Notes: a model not told the origin generated them from the sequence alone. A DNA stretch of 47,514 bases from Xanthobacteraceae bacterium (GCA_028290465.1 JAQGJU010000141.1:1-47514), one strand, 5' to 3'; shown: positions 32,340 to 41,359, counted from the first letter of the stretch. Numbers and translations: made by a program.

Positions 32340-33894
32340 TCCGGCGACGCCGCCACGGCCCACGGCCCCGCTGCTGCAGGCGATCGGCATCACCAAGCGC
32401 TACGGCACATTCGCGGCCAACGATGCCGTCAGCCTCGATCTCTATCCGAATGAAATCCACGCGCTGCTCGGTGAGAACGGCGCCGGCAAATCGACGCTGG
32501 TCAAAATCATCTATGGCCTGATCCAGCCGACCGAGGGCGAACTCCGCTGGATGGGCGACAAGATCGTGCTGGCCGGGCCATCAGCGGCGCGCGAACTCGG
32601 TATCGGCATGGTGTTCCAGCATTTCTCACTGTTCAACAATCTGACGGTGGCCGAGAATGTCGCGCTGGGCCTGGCGCCGACCGAGAATTTTTCCGCGATC
32701 TCCGACCGACTCGCCGAAGTGTCACGCGACTACGGCCTGCCGCTCGATCCGAAGCGCGAGGTATGGCGGCTCTCGGTCGGCGAGCGCCAGCGCATCGAGA
32801 TCGTGCGGGCGCTGATGCAGAACCCGAAGCTGTTGATCCTCGACGAGCCGACCGCCGTGTTGACCCCGCAGGAGGCCGACCAATTGTTCGTCACGCTGGA
32901 GCGGCTGCGCGGCGAAGGGCGAGCGTTGCTGTACATCTCGCACAAGCTCGATGAGGTAAAGCGGCTGTGCGACACCGCGACCATCCTGCGCCTCGGCAAA
33001 AAGGTGTCGACTTGCGACCCGCGCCGCGAGACCGCCGCCTCACTGGCCCGCATGATGGTCGGGGCCGAGATCGGCGAAGTGAAGGCGGCGTCGGGCCGCC
33101 AGCCGACCATTCCCCGGCTGATCGTGCGCGATTTGTCGCTGGCGCCTGACGATCCGCATGGCACGTACCTGAAGAATGTATCCCTTGAAGTGCGCGGCGG
33201 CGAGATTTTCGGCATCGCCGGCGTCGCCGGAAACGGCCAGGACGAGCTGTTCGCCGCGTTGTCCGGCGAGCGCATATCGCCGACCGGCGGCGCGGTGGTG
33301 ATCGACGGCGATGCGGCCGGCTATCTGGGCATCAACGAACGTCGCCGGCTGGGGGCTGCGTTCGTGCCGGAGGAGCGGCTCGGACATGGCACCGCGCCGC
33401 GCATGAAGCTGTCGGAGAATGCGCTGCTCACCGGACATGCCGCCTCCGCAATGGTGCATCACGGCTTTGTCGACAAGCCGGCGATGCTCGACCTGGTCGA
33501 CCGCGCCACCAAGACATTCGACGTGCGCAAAGCAAAACGCGATCCCGAAGCCGCCAGCCTGTCCGGCGGCAATCTGCAGAAATTCATCGTCGGCCGCGAG
33601 ATCCTGCGCGAGCCCGGCGTGCTGGTGGTCAGCCAGCCGACCTGGGGCGTCGATGCCGGCGCCGCCGCCGTGATCCGGCAGGCACTGATCGATCTGGCGG
33701 CGCGGGGTGCCGCGGTACTGATCATCAGCCAGGATCTCGACGAACTCGCCGAGGTATCCGACCGCATCGCCGTGATGTTCCACGGCCGGCTATCCGACGC
33801 CATGAACGCAGCGGATGCCGACCGGGAAACCATCGGCCTGTTGATGGGTGGCAGCACCATCGCGCCCAGCGAGGCCGCCGATGCTGGTGCTTGA
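32332..33894 (+). CDS. purine/nucleoside ABC transporter ATP-binding protein (two ATPase domains)
   Basis: A 520-residue RbsA-like tandem ATPase of the BmpA-type nucleoside importers. The N-domain has Walker A GENGAGKST near residue 46, a degenerate signature LSVGERQRIEIVRAL and Walker B LLILDEPTAVLTP near residue 165. The C-domain has the altered Walker A GVAGNGQDE near residue 298, signature LSGGNLQKFIVGREI near residue 405 and VVSQPTWGVDAGA. ATG 32332 lies inside the xdhC end. Linkage to xdhABC and to a BMP receptor argues for nucleoside or purine import rather than sugar. Confidence 0.92.
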   Translation: MRDPATPPRPTAPLLQAIGITKRYGTFAANDAVSLDLYPNEIHALLGENGAGKSTLVKIIYGLIQPTEGELRWMGDKIVLAGPSAARELGIGMVFQHFSLFNNLTVAENVALGLAPTENFSAISDRLAEVSRDYGLPLDPKREVWRLSVGERQRIEIVRALMQNPKLLILDEPTAVLTPQEADQLFVTLERLRGEGRALLYISHKLDEVKRLCDTATILRLGKKVSTCDPRRETAASLARMMVGAEIGEVKAASGRQPTIPRLIVRDLSLAPDDPHGTYLKNVSLEVRGGEIFGIAGVAGNGQDELFAALSGERISPTGGAVVIDGDAAGYLGINERRRLGAAFVPEERLGHGTAPRMKLSENALLTGHAASAMVHHGFVDKPAMLDLVDRATKTFDVRKAKRDPEAASLSGGNLQKFIVGREILREPGVLVVSQPTWGVDAGAAAVIRQALIDLAARGAAVLIISQDLDELAEVSDRIAVMFHGRLSDAMNAADADRETIGLLMGGSTIAPSEAADAGA

Positions 33895-34981
33895 AAAGCG
33901 CGCCGAACGCTCCGCCCTGATCGCGGTCGCCTCGCCGCTGATCGCGATCGTGTTGACCCTGGTGACCATCGCGATCCTGTTCGCGCTGCTCGGCAAGGAT
34001 CCGCTGTTCGCTCTCAAGGTCTACTTCCTCGATCCGCTGAACGATCCGTATTCGCTGCAGGAAATCACCGTAAAGGCGACGCCTTTGGTGCTGATCGGCG
34101 TCGGCCTGTCGTTCTGTTATCTGGCCAATGCCTGGAACATCGGCGCCGAGGGCCAGTTCCTGATCGGCGCGGTGTGCGGCTCATGGCTCGCGGTTGTCAC
34201 CCACGGCACCGAGGCCGGCCCGTGGGTGATGCCGGCGATGCTGCTGTTCGGCGCGGCGGGCGGTGCACTTTATGCGCTGATCCCGGCGCTGTGCCGGGTC
34301 AAGTTCGGCGCCAGCGAAATCCTGGTCAGCCTGATGCTGGTTTACGTCGCCGAACTCATTCTCGACTATCTGGTGCGCGGCCCGTGGCGCGATCCGAAAG
34401 GCATGAACTTTCCGACCACCGCCGAATTCGATTCCGTCGCCACCGTGCCGATCCTGATCGAAGGCAGCCGCGTCCATCTCGGCGCGCTGATCGCGCTCAT
34501 TGTGGTGGCCGGCGCGTGGCTGCTGCTGTCGCGCACCATCAAGGGCTTCGAGATCCGGCTGGTCGGTGTCGCCAGCAAAGCCGCGCGGTTCTCGGGCTTT
34601 AGCTCCGACCGGCTGATCCTGTTCACCTTCGCGGTGTCGGGCGCGCTGGCCGGCATGGCCGGCATCATCGAGGTCGCCGGCCCGGTCGGCCATCTGCAGC
34701 CCGGCATTTCGCCCGGCTATGGATTCACGGCGATCATCGTCGCATTCCTGGGCCGGCTGCATCCGGTTGGCATATTGATTGCTGGACTGTTCCTGGCCCT
34801 CACCTTCATCGGCGGCGAAATGGCGCAAATCACCCTGAAAGTGCCCCTCGATCTGACCAAGGTGTTTCAGGGTATTCTGCTGTTCTACGTGCTCGCTTGC
34901 GACTCGCTGATCGCCTACCGGCTCCGGCTGATACGCACACAACGCAAGGTCGCGCACGAGGTCGCCAATGGGCCTGCTTGA
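33881..34981 (+). CDS. purine/nucleoside ABC transporter permease 1
   Basis: A 366-residue inner-membrane permease of the BPD_transp_2 class. Hydrophobic helices begin at SPLIAIVLTLVTIAILFALL. The class motif LSFCYLANAWNIGAEGQFLI lies near residue 77, followed by FGASEILVSLMLVYVAELIL and GAWLLLSRTIKGFEIRLVGV. ATG 33881 overlaps the ATPase gene by 14 bases. It pairs with the permease encoded at 34968. Confidence 0.92.
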   Translation: MLVLEKRAERSALIAVASPLIAIVLTLVTIAILFALLGKDPLFALKVYFLDPLNDPYSLQEITVKATPLVLIGVGLSFCYLANAWNIGAEGQFLIGAVCGSWLAVVTHGTEAGPWVMPAMLLFGAAGGALYALIPALCRVKFGASEILVSLMLVYVAELILDYLVRGPWRDPKGMNFPTTAEFDSVATVPILIEGSRVHLGALIALIVVAGAWLLLSRTIKGFEIRLVGVASKAARFSGFSSDRLILFTFAVSGALAGMAGIIEVAGPVGHLQPGISPGYGFTAIIVAFLGRLHPVGILIAGLFLALTFIGGEMAQITLKVPLDLTKVFQGILLFYVLACDSLIAYRLRLIRTQRKVAHEVANGPA

Positions 34982-35888
34982 AGCAATCATTCTGGCGGTG
35001 CTGGCCGCCTCGACGCCATTGTTGCTGGCGGCGGCCGGCGAACTCGTGACCGAACGCGCCGGCGTTCTGAATCTCGGCGTCGAAGGCATGATGATCATGG
35101 GCGCGGCCTGCGGCTTCGCCGGTGCCTATTTCACCGGCTCGACCATCGTCGGCGCGGTATGCGGAATACTGGCCGGCGTCGGCATGTCGGCGGTCTTCGC
35201 ATGGCTGACGCTCGGACTCGCGGTCAATCAGGTCGCGGCCGGGCTTGCGCTTACCATTTTGGGCGTCGGCATGTCGGGTTTGATCGGGGCCGGGTTCGTG
35301 GGCGAGCGCATCACAGCGGTGCCGCAACTCTGGCTGCCGGTGCTGACCGATCTACCGTTCGTCGGCCGCATTCTGTTCGGCCAGAATGCGCTGGTCTACG
35401 GCTCGATCGCTCTCGTTATAGGCATCTGGTATTTTCTGTACCGCACCCGCGCCGGCCTCGTTTTGCGCGCGGTCGGCGACAATCATGCCTCGGCGCATGC
35501 GCTCGGCTATCCGGTGCTGACCATCCGCACCTTCGCGGTGCTGTTCGGCGGCGCCTGCGCCGGGCTTGGCGGCGCCTACCTGCCGCTCGCCTATACGCCG
35601 TTCTTCATTTCCGGGATGACGGCCGGGCGCGGCTGGATCGCGCTGGCGCTCGTCGTGTTCGCGTCATGGATGCCTGGACGCTTGGTGGCCGGCGCCTATC
35701 TGTTCGGCGCGGTCACCATCTTGCAATTGCATGCGCAGGGCGCCGGCTTCGGCATTCCGTCGCAACTGATGACTGCGTTGCCGTATCTGGCGACCATCCT
35801 GGTATTGATCGTCATCTCGCGGACGCGCGGGACCATCGGTTCCGCCGCGCCGGCTTCGCTCGGTCTGGTGTTCGTGCCCGACCGTTGA
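34968..35888 (+). CDS. purine/nucleoside ABC transporter permease 2
   Basis: A 306-residue permease of the same class. It has STPLLLAAAGELVTERAGVL near residue 15, then NLGVEGMMIMGA, which is the hallmark of the second permease of BmpA-type systems. LRAVGDNHASAHALGYPVL near residue 165 marks the cytoplasmic coupling loop. ATG 34968 overlaps permease 1 by 14 bases. A hairpin follows its stop before the receptor gene. Confidence 0.92.
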   Translation: MGLLEAIILAVLAASTPLLLAAAGELVTERAGVLNLGVEGMMIMGAACGFAGAYFTGSTIVGAVCGILAGVGMSAVFAWLTLGLAVNQVAAGLALTILGVGMSGLIGAGFVGERITAVPQLWLPVLTDLPFVGRILFGQNALVYGSIALVIGIWYFLYRTRAGLVLRAVGDNHASAHALGYPVLTIRTFAVLFGGACAGLGGAYLPLAYTPFFISGMTAGRGWIALALVVFASWMPGRLVAGAYLFGAVTILQLHAQGAGFGIPSQLMTALPYLATILVLIVISRTRGTIGSAAPASLGLVFVPDR

Positions 35889-35895
35889 GTTTATT

Positions 35896-35925
35896 CCGTC
35901 GCGCGCGGGGGGCGTGCCGCGACGG
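35896..35925 (+). promoter_or_regulatory. stem-loop between permease 2 and the BMP receptor gene
   Basis: CCGTCGCG (35896-35903) pairs with CGCGACGG (35918-35925) around a 14-base GC-rich loop, seven bases after the permease stop. No U-run follows. It may adjust relative expression of the downstream receptor, which is usually needed in excess; this is inference from position. Confidence 0.5.
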
Positions 35926-35963
35926 GATCGTTCGAACCGCCCGACAGAACTGGGAGCCACATC

Positions 35964-37043
35964 ATGCGCAAGATTCTGATCGCCGCGACCACCGCCGCGC
36001 TGACATTCGCGGCCGGCAGCCTCTCGGCCGGCGCCGCCGAAAAGCTGAAAATCGGATTGGTCTATCTCGGACCGGTCGGCGATTTCGGCTGGACCTATCA
36101 GCACGAAGTCGGCCGCCGCGAGATGGTCAAGGTGCTCGGCGACAAGATCGAGACGACGTATCTTGAGAACGTCAACGAAGGGCCGGACTCCGAGCGCGCC
36201 ATCGAGCAACTCGCCCGCACCGGCCATAAGCTGATCTTCACCACCTCGTTCGGCTATATGGATCCGACCCTGAAGGTCGCGAAGAAATTTCCGAAGACCT
36301 TCTTCGAGCATTCTACCGGCTTCAAGCGCGCCGAAAATGTCGGCACCTATTCGGGTCGCTTCTACGAGGGCCGCTATATCCAGGGCCAGATCGCCGCCAA
36401 GATGTCGAAGAAGGGCGTGATCGGCTACATCGGATCGTTCCCGATCCCGGAAGTGATCTCCGGCATCAACGCCACCATGATCGGCGCGCAGAGCATCAAC
36501 CCGGACATCAAGGTCAAGATCATCTGGGTCAATACCTGGTTCGATCCCGGCAAGGAAGCTGACGCCGCCAAGGCGCTGGTCGACCAGGGCGTCGACATCA
36601 TCATGCAGCACACCGACTCGCCGGCCGCGATGCAGATCGCGGAATCGCGCGGCATCTACGCGTTCGGCCAGGACTCCGACATGATCAAGTTCGGTCCGAA
36701 AGCCCAGTTGACGGCGATCGTCAACAATTGGGCGCCATACTACGTCCAGCAGGCCAAGCTGGCGATGGATGGCAAGTGGAAGTCAGGCGATACGTGGCAG
36801 GGCCTCAAGGACAAGATGGTCATGATGGCGCCCTACACCAACATGCCGGACGACGTGAAGAAGCTGGCGACCGAGACCGAAGCCGCCATCACGTCCGGCA
36901 AGCTGCATGTGTTCAAGTGCCCGGTGGTCGGCCAGGACGGCAAGCCGATCGAATGCAAGGGCGGCCAGAATCTCGACGACGGCCAGATCCTGAGCATGAA
37001 TTATTATGTGAAGGGCGTGGACGACAAGGTGCCGGGGAAGTAA
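35964..37043 (+). CDS. BMP-family substrate-binding protein of the nucleoside ABC transporter
   Basis: A 359-residue receptor of the BMP/PnrA-like (purine nucleoside receptor) family. The signal peptide covers residues 1 to about 27 (ILIAATTAALTFAAGSLSAG). Family blocks are GLVYLGPVGDFGWTYQHEVG near residue 32, NEGPDSERAIEQLAR, IGYIGSFPIPEVISGINATM near residue 152, WVNTWFDPGKEADAAKALVD and GQDSDM. ATG 35964 has GGGAG upstream. It is the last gene of the xdhABC-transporter cluster; in many systems the receptor is first. Ligand is probably a purine, nucleoside or oxidised purine. Confidence 0.92.
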   Translation: MRKILIAATTAALTFAAGSLSAGAAEKLKIGLVYLGPVGDFGWTYQHEVGRREMVKVLGDKIETTYLENVNEGPDSERAIEQLARTGHKLIFTTSFGYMDPTLKVAKKFPKTFFEHSTGFKRAENVGTYSGRFYEGRYIQGQIAAKMSKKGVIGYIGSFPIPEVISGINATMIGAQSINPDIKVKIIWVNTWFDPGKEADAAKALVDQGVDIIMQHTDSPAAMQIAESRGIYAFGQDSDMIKFGPKAQLTAIVNNWAPYYVQQAKLAMDGKWKSGDTWQGLKDKMVMMAPYTNMPDDVKKLATETEAAITSGKLHVFKCPVVGQDGKPIECKGGQNLDDGQILSMNYYVKGVDDKVPGK

Positions 37044-37161
37044 GGCGCGATTCCACGGACGAAAGTTTGCCGTCCGGGCCTGTCGCGCACGCGGCGGTCC
37101 CGATTGCTTTAGGAGCAAAAAGCAGCCGATTTGGCTGAATTGGCCGCCACATGGCGTGGCT

Positions 37162-37273
37162 TTAGAGCGTTTTCAAGCGAAGTGGAAACCGGTTCGCGTG
37201 AAGAAAACGCGTCAATATGTTAGAGCGCGTTCGGACGCAAAACCGGTGTCCACTTTTGCTGAACGCGCTCTAG
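37162..37273. repeat. composite intergenic palindrome pair (copy 2)
   Basis: Element one is AGCGTTTTCAAGCGAAGTGG...GGTTCGCGTGAAGAAAACGC. Element two is TTAGAGCGCGTTCGGACGC, then AAAACCGGTGTCCACTTTTG and CTGAACGCGCTCTAG. Order, orientation and spacing match copy 1 at 13100-13209; this copy is less eroded. It separates two converging genes and ends six bases before the HxlR stop. Confidence 0.88.
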
Positions 37274-37278
37274 AAGGC

Positions 37279-37986
37279 TTAGGCAGCCGGACGCACGACC
37301 GGAAAATCCTGGCCCACGACTTTATCGAGCCGCAGCCAGGCGGGAAGCTGTCGTGCCAGATGACGATCGCCCTCGATCAACAGGGCTTGGCCGGCCAAGT
37401 CACGCCACAGCGCATGGCCGAGATAGACCGCGACAAAGTCGACAATATTGCCGCGAAACAACAGTTCCACCGAAAATCCCGGGTCCTTAACGCACACGTC
37501 GATGCCGGAGCGCTCCAGCACCAGCCACATGATGCGAAATTTGGTGCGCGCCTTCGGCACGCCCGAGAACTCGAAGCGCACCACCACGCGGCGGTCCGGC
37601 AGCGCACCGACGTCCGCGCGTTTACGAAAGCTCCATAGCAGAAGACTGGGATCGAGATCGGCCGGTTTGATGCGGTCACGCGCGTGTATCAGCCCCCAAT
37701 GGCCGAGTGCGATCACGACGGACCGGAAGGCATCGCCGGCCGGCGTCAGCCAGTAGTCGTGGCCGCGCCCGTCCGCGCACGGGCGGCGTTCGATGATGCC
37801 GTGGCCCTCCAATTCCCGCAATCGCGAAACCAGCACCGCACGCGATATCAACGGCATGCCACGGTGAATGTCATTGAACTTGTGCAGTCCCGCCATCAGC
37901 TCGCGCATGATCAGCGGCGTCCAGCGGTTGGCGAAAACCTCGGACGCCTTCGCAATGGGACAGAACTGACCGTAACCGGTTTGCAT
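37279..37986 (-). CDS. HxlR-family regulator with a C-terminal SCP2-like domain
   Basis: A 235-residue protein. Residues 1-100 are an HxlR winged helix-turn-helix (CPIAKASEVFANRWTPLIMR near residue 9, then HRGMPLISRAVLVSRLRELE and a beta-wing with DGRGHDYWLTPAG). Residues 120-225 look like the SCP2/sterol-transfer-like domain often fused to HxlR in Alphaproteobacteria (VVVRFEFSGVPKARTKFRIM, then LERSGIDVCVKDPGFSVELL), a possible ligand-binding part. The conserved Cys8 of HxlR proteins is present. ATG start at 37986. It converges on the purine transporter; its targets are unknown. Confidence 0.85.
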   Translation of the reverse strand: MQTGYGQFCPIAKASEVFANRWTPLIMRELMAGLHKFNDIHRGMPLISRAVLVSRLRELEGHGIIERRPCADGRGHDYWLTPAGDAFRSVVIALGHWGLIHARDRIKPADLDPSLLLWSFRKRADVGALPDRRVVVRFEFSGVPKARTKFRIMWLVLERSGIDVCVKDPGFSVELLFRGNIVDFVAVYLGHALWRDLAGQALLIEGDRHLARQLPAWLRLDKVVGQDFPVVRPAA

Positions 37987-38091
37987 GACAGCCAGTGAAC
38001 CATGGCCGCAATCGGACTACCAGTTCGAAAAACAGACTTGTTGGGTGAGCGCGTGGGGACGATACCGGCCGTCACAACAAAGGAGATGACC

Positions 38092-38544
38092 ATGTTCACC
38101 TGCACGTTTTCAACGACACGTGGCGCGCTCGCCGCAGCCCTGATGGTAGCCGCGACTGCATTGTCTACGCCTGCCGCTGCCATGGCATACAAGGAGGCAG
38201 CCAAGCTATGCGCCAAAAACCCCAATTGTAGTCTGGGTGTCCGCGACCGCTCCGGCGGCCATGATATACTGGTAAAAAACCCGGACGGAACGACCTCCAT
38301 CGTTGACTGTCCGGCCAGGGGTCAGTGCGTCGTGTACAACAAGACCGCGGGAAGTAAACCTCGCCCTGGTGCGGCCGGCAATGTAGCGGGCGTCTTGAAC
38401 GACTCGCCCGGCAGCACGGCAAAACCGAGTATCCCGGCCAACAAGACGCAGGCCTCGGCAATAAACAAAAAGGTTGGTACGCTGCAAGCCAATGCTCGAC
38501 AGCCGGGCGCAAGCGCCAAGCCTAGCGGCTCGAAGAAGCATTAA
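38092..38544 (+). CDS. small secreted protein of unknown function
   Basis: A 150-residue protein I do not recognise. It has a signal peptide at residues 1 to about 30 (RGALAAALMVAATALSTPAA, then A-MAYKEA). The mature part is a short domain with four cysteines (KLCAKNPNCSLGV, DCPARGQCVVYN). After it comes a long Pro/Ser/Lys-rich disordered tail (SKPRPGAAGNVAGVL to the end). ATG 38092 has AGGAG at the right distance; the ATG at 38086 directly abuts that box and is unlikely. The cysteine pairs suggest a disulphide-stabilised periplasmic or secreted domain. Confidence 0.7.
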   Translation: MFTCTFSTTRGALAAALMVAATALSTPAAAMAYKEAAKLCAKNPNCSLGVRDRSGGHDILVKNPDGTTSIVDCPARGQCVVYNKTAGSKPRPGAAGNVAGVLNDSPGSTAKPSIPANKTQASAINKKVGTLQANARQPGASAKPSGSKKH

Positions 38545-38751
38545 CGCGTCGGAGGTCCATCGCAAACGATGCTTGTTTGCGCCAAACGGGCCGTTACCCG
38601 GTTTGGAAAACAGACTTTCCGAGCCGCCGCATCGGCGCTTCGCTTGGCGCGAGATATTTCCGGACGGAGGACTGGCCATGTCGGTGCAAACATATCGTAC
38701 CAAAATGCAGCGCCCTGACGTCTGGCGGCCGGAGACGCGTATGAGCCCTAT

Positions 38752-39501
38752 GTGGGGCGTTGGAGCCGGCTCGTGGCCTGCGATTTCGTCGACTGGTTGG
38801 CCTTGCCTGCCGATAGCCGATGGCTCGATATCGGCTGCGGGACCGGCGCCCTGACGCAAACCATCCTGGGGCGCGCCGCGCCGGCTAGCGTCACCGGTCT
38901 TGATCCATCCGATGGCTTCATCGGCTGCGCGCGTCACCATACGGACGACCCGCGCGCGAGCTTCCGGCAGGGTGACGCGCAGGCACTGCCGTTTGCCAGC
39001 GATGCCTTCGACGCCGCCGTCGCCGGCCTGGTGCTCAATTTCATTTCCGATCCCGCAAAGGCGGTGGCTGAAATGAAACGCGTAGTGCGCGCCGAAGGCA
39101 TCGTGGCCGCCTATGTGTGGGACTATGCCGGCGGAATGCAGTTGATGCGGTATTTTTGGGACGCCGCGGTGGCGCTCGATCCTAACGCTCGCACGCTTGA
39201 CGAAGCGCAGCGCTTTCCAGATTGCCGGCCGGAGGCACTGCTCGCGCTGTTCACGAAGGGCGGCGTCGATCGAACCGAGTGCCGTGTCTTCGATGTGCCC
39301 ACGGTGTTCAAGGACTTTGACGATTACTGGTCGCCGTTCCTGGGCGGACAAGGCCCGGCGCCGACCTATTGCTGTGCGCTGCCCGAGCACCGGCGCGATG
39401 AATTGCGCGAGCGAATCAGAGCGATGCTGCCGATCGAGACCGACGGCACCATTCGTCTCATCGCCCGCGCGTTCGCGGTTCGCGGAATCCGTCCGGCCTG
39501 A
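38752..39501 (+). CDS. class I SAM-dependent methyltransferase, probably frameshifted at its 5' end
   Basis: A 249-residue Methyltransf_11-type protein. Motif I is WLDIGCGTGALTQTIL near residue 24, motif II is the Asp in GLDPSDGFIG, and GDAQALPFASDAFDAAVAGL lies near residue 72. The open frame begins only at GTG 38752. Yet the same frame encodes GDAYEPYVGRW from 38731, the normal N-terminal block of this family, and just upstream is a TGA at 38716. In a different frame, ATG 38678 has a good GGAGG box and encodes MSVQTYRTKMQRPD. The native gene probably started there, and a one-base loss around 38700-38730 broke the frame. Real lesion or sequence error cannot be told apart. Confidence 0.75.
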   Translation: MGRWSRLVACDFVDWLALPADSRWLDIGCGTGALTQTILGRAAPASVTGLDPSDGFIGCARHHTDDPRASFRQGDAQALPFASDAFDAAVAGLVLNFISDPAKAVAEMKRVVRAEGIVAAYVWDYAGGMQLMRYFWDAAVALDPNARTLDEAQRFPDCRPEALLALFTKGGVDRTECRVFDVPTVFKDFDDYWSPFLGGQGPAPTYCCALPEHRRDELRERIRAMLPIETDGTIRLIARAFAVRGIRPA

Positions 39502-39529
39502 TGATCGTGCCGGATCTGAAATGCTCCAG

Positions 39530-40879
39530 CTACGCTGTTTGCAACACCCTTGCCGCCGCGCTGTGCCGGCGCATCAGATCGCCGAGATCGAGATCAGGGA
39601 TCGCGCCATCCACAACGGTCCATCGCCCCTGCACCATCACCCGGTCGGCGCGATGGGCGCCGCACAACACCAGGGCGGCGAGCGGATCGCCGGCGCCGGA
39701 GAAGCGCAACTCATCAAGCTTGAATAACGCGAGATCTGCCATCCGGCCTTCGGCAATGGTGCCCAGCTCGGGCCGCCCGAGGCACGCCGCCGAACCCTGC
39801 GTCGCCCAGCGCAATGCATCGAGATGGCTGACCTTGCGCACGCCATAGCGGCCACGCTGCACCAGGAACGCGGCGCGCACTTCCTGCATCATGTTGGAGC
39901 CGTCATTCGAGGCCGAACCGTCGACCCCGAGGCCGATGGCGACGCCGGCGGCTTCCATCTCGCATACCGGGCAATGGCCCGATGCCAGCGTCTGGTTGCT
40001 GCACGCGCAGTGGCTGATCGATACGCCGGCGCGCGCCACCCGCGTCATTTCTTGCGCATTGAAATGAATGCCGTGCGCCAGCCACACCCGCTCGTTCAGC
40101 CAGCCGCAATTTTCCAGATAGTCGATCGGCCGGCAGCCATGCGTCGCCTGGCAGAACTTGTTCTCGTCCTCGGTCTCGCCCAGATGGGTGTGCAGGCGAA
40201 CATTGACGCGCGCCGCCAGATCCGCCGTCTGGCGCATCAGCGAGGTCGTGACCGAGAATGGCGAGCACGGCGCCAGTGCGATCTGCACCATCGCGCCCGG
40301 CTCGGTCTCGTGGTGGCGCACGATCAGCCGTTCGCAGTCCGCCAGGATCGTGTCCTCGTCCTGCACCACGCTGTCGGGCGGCAGGCCGCCGTCGCGCTGC
40401 GACAGGTTCATCGATCCGCGCGTCAGCACCACGCGCAGGCCAAGGCGCCGCGCCGCCGCGATCTCGATATCGATGGCGTCGTCGAGGCCCGGCGGAAATA
40501 CGTAATGATGGTCGGTGCTGGTGGTGCAGCCGGACAGCATCAGTTCGGCCATCGCCAGCGTCGCGGCGAGATCGAGCGCCTCGGGCGTCAGCCGCGCCCA
40601 TACCGGATAGAGCGCTTGCAGCCACGGGAACAGCTCGCGGTCGAGCGCACCTGGCATCGCGCGGGTCAGCGTCTGGTAGAAATGATGGTGGGTGTTGATC
40701 AGGCCGGGCAGCACGACATGCTGTCCGGCGTCGAACACCGACACGTCGAGCGTCGCCGGCATGTGGCCGGCCGCCACGCGCTCGACGATCCGGCCGTCCC
40801 GCACGACCACGCCGCGCGCGGCGCCGTCCGCCAGGATCGCCAACGGATCCTTGATCCAGAGTGCGGGCCCGCTCGCCAT
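39530..40879 (-). CDS. 8-oxoguanine deaminase (amidohydrolase superfamily)
   Basis: A 449-residue cytoplasmic enzyme resembling the Pseudomonas aeruginosa 8-oxoguanine deaminase, which forms urate from oxidised guanine. Metal ligands are visible in GLINTHHHFYQTLTRA (HxH) near residue 61, VRLHTHLGETEDENKF, WLAHGIHFN and the Asp in LGVDGSASND. The family blocks LSGCTTSTDHHYVFP and QIALAPCSPFSVT are also present. ATG 40879 has GGGGA upstream; a GTG one codon earlier is possible. It follows the guanine deaminase gene by nine bases on the same strand. Older annotation of this family as hydroxydechloroatrazine hydrolase is less likely given the purine context. Confidence 0.88.
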   Translation of the reverse strand: MASGPALWIKDPLAILADGAARGVVVRDGRIVERVAAGHMPATLDVSVFDAGQHVVLPGLINTHHHFYQTLTRAMPGALDRELFPWLQALYPVWARLTPEALDLAATLAMAELMLSGCTTSTDHHYVFPPGLDDAIDIEIAAARRLGLRVVLTRGSMNLSQRDGGLPPDSVVQDEDTILADCERLIVRHHETEPGAMVQIALAPCSPFSVTTSLMRQTADLAARVNVRLHTHLGETEDENKFCQATHGCRPIDYLENCGWLNERVWLAHGIHFNAQEMTRVARAGVSISHCACSNQTLASGHCPVCEMEAAGVAIGLGVDGSASNDGSNMMQEVRAAFLVQRGRYGVRKVSHLDALRWATQGSAACLGRPELGTIAEGRMADLALFKLDELRFSGAGDPLAALVLCGAHRADRVMVQGRWTVVDGAIPDLDLGDLMRRHSAAARVLQTA

Positions 40880-40888
40880 CACGTCCCC

Positions 40889-41359
40889 TTAGTACCGGAG
40901 CTTATCGGGTTTCGCCGCCCATTCGGCGAACGGCACGTGGGACTGGGTGGTGACGCGGTGGATGCCGGGAATCCGGCGCTTGGCCGGATCGAGCGGAATT
41001 TCGTCATAGATGAACGCATCGTCGAAGCCGATGCCGGCCGCCTCGCCGCGTGTATTGGCGTAATACAACGTGCGCAGCCGGGCCCAATACACCGCCCCGA
41101 GGCACATCGGGCACGGCTCGCAACTCGCATAGATATCGCAGTCGGACAGGTTGAACGTATTCAGCTTGGCGCAGGCCCGGCGGATCGCGACGACCTCAGC
41201 ATGGGCGGTTGGGTCGTTGGTCGAAGTGACCTGATTCCAGCCCTCGGCGACGATCTCGCCGTCCCGGACGATCACCGCGCCGAATGGCCCGCCGTCATCG
41301 GCCCGCATCTTTTCCAGCGCCAACGCCACCGCGCGCTGCATGAAGGGATCGTCGCCCAT
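40889..41359 (-). CDS. guaD: guanine deaminase (cytidine-deaminase fold)
   Basis: A 156-residue zinc deaminase converting guanine to xanthine, similar throughout to Bacillus subtilis GuaD: GGPFGAVIVRDGEIVAEGWN near residue 23, TAHAEVVAIRRAC (HAE zinc motif) near residue 51, SCEPCPMCLGAVYWAR near residue 80, and GFDDAFIYDEI. ATG 41359 starts the family-conserved sequence; the longer open frame has no matching residues. Xanthine from this step feeds XdhABC. It is first in a two-gene unit with 8-oxoguanine deaminase. Confidence 0.93.
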   Translation of the reverse strand: MGDDPFMQRAVALALEKMRADDGGPFGAVIVRDGEIVAEGWNQVTSTNDPTAHAEVVAIRRACAKLNTFNLSDCDIYASCEPCPMCLGAVYWARLRTLYYANTRGEAAGIGFDDAFIYDEIPLDPAKRRIPGIHRVTTQSHVPFAEWAAKPDKLRY

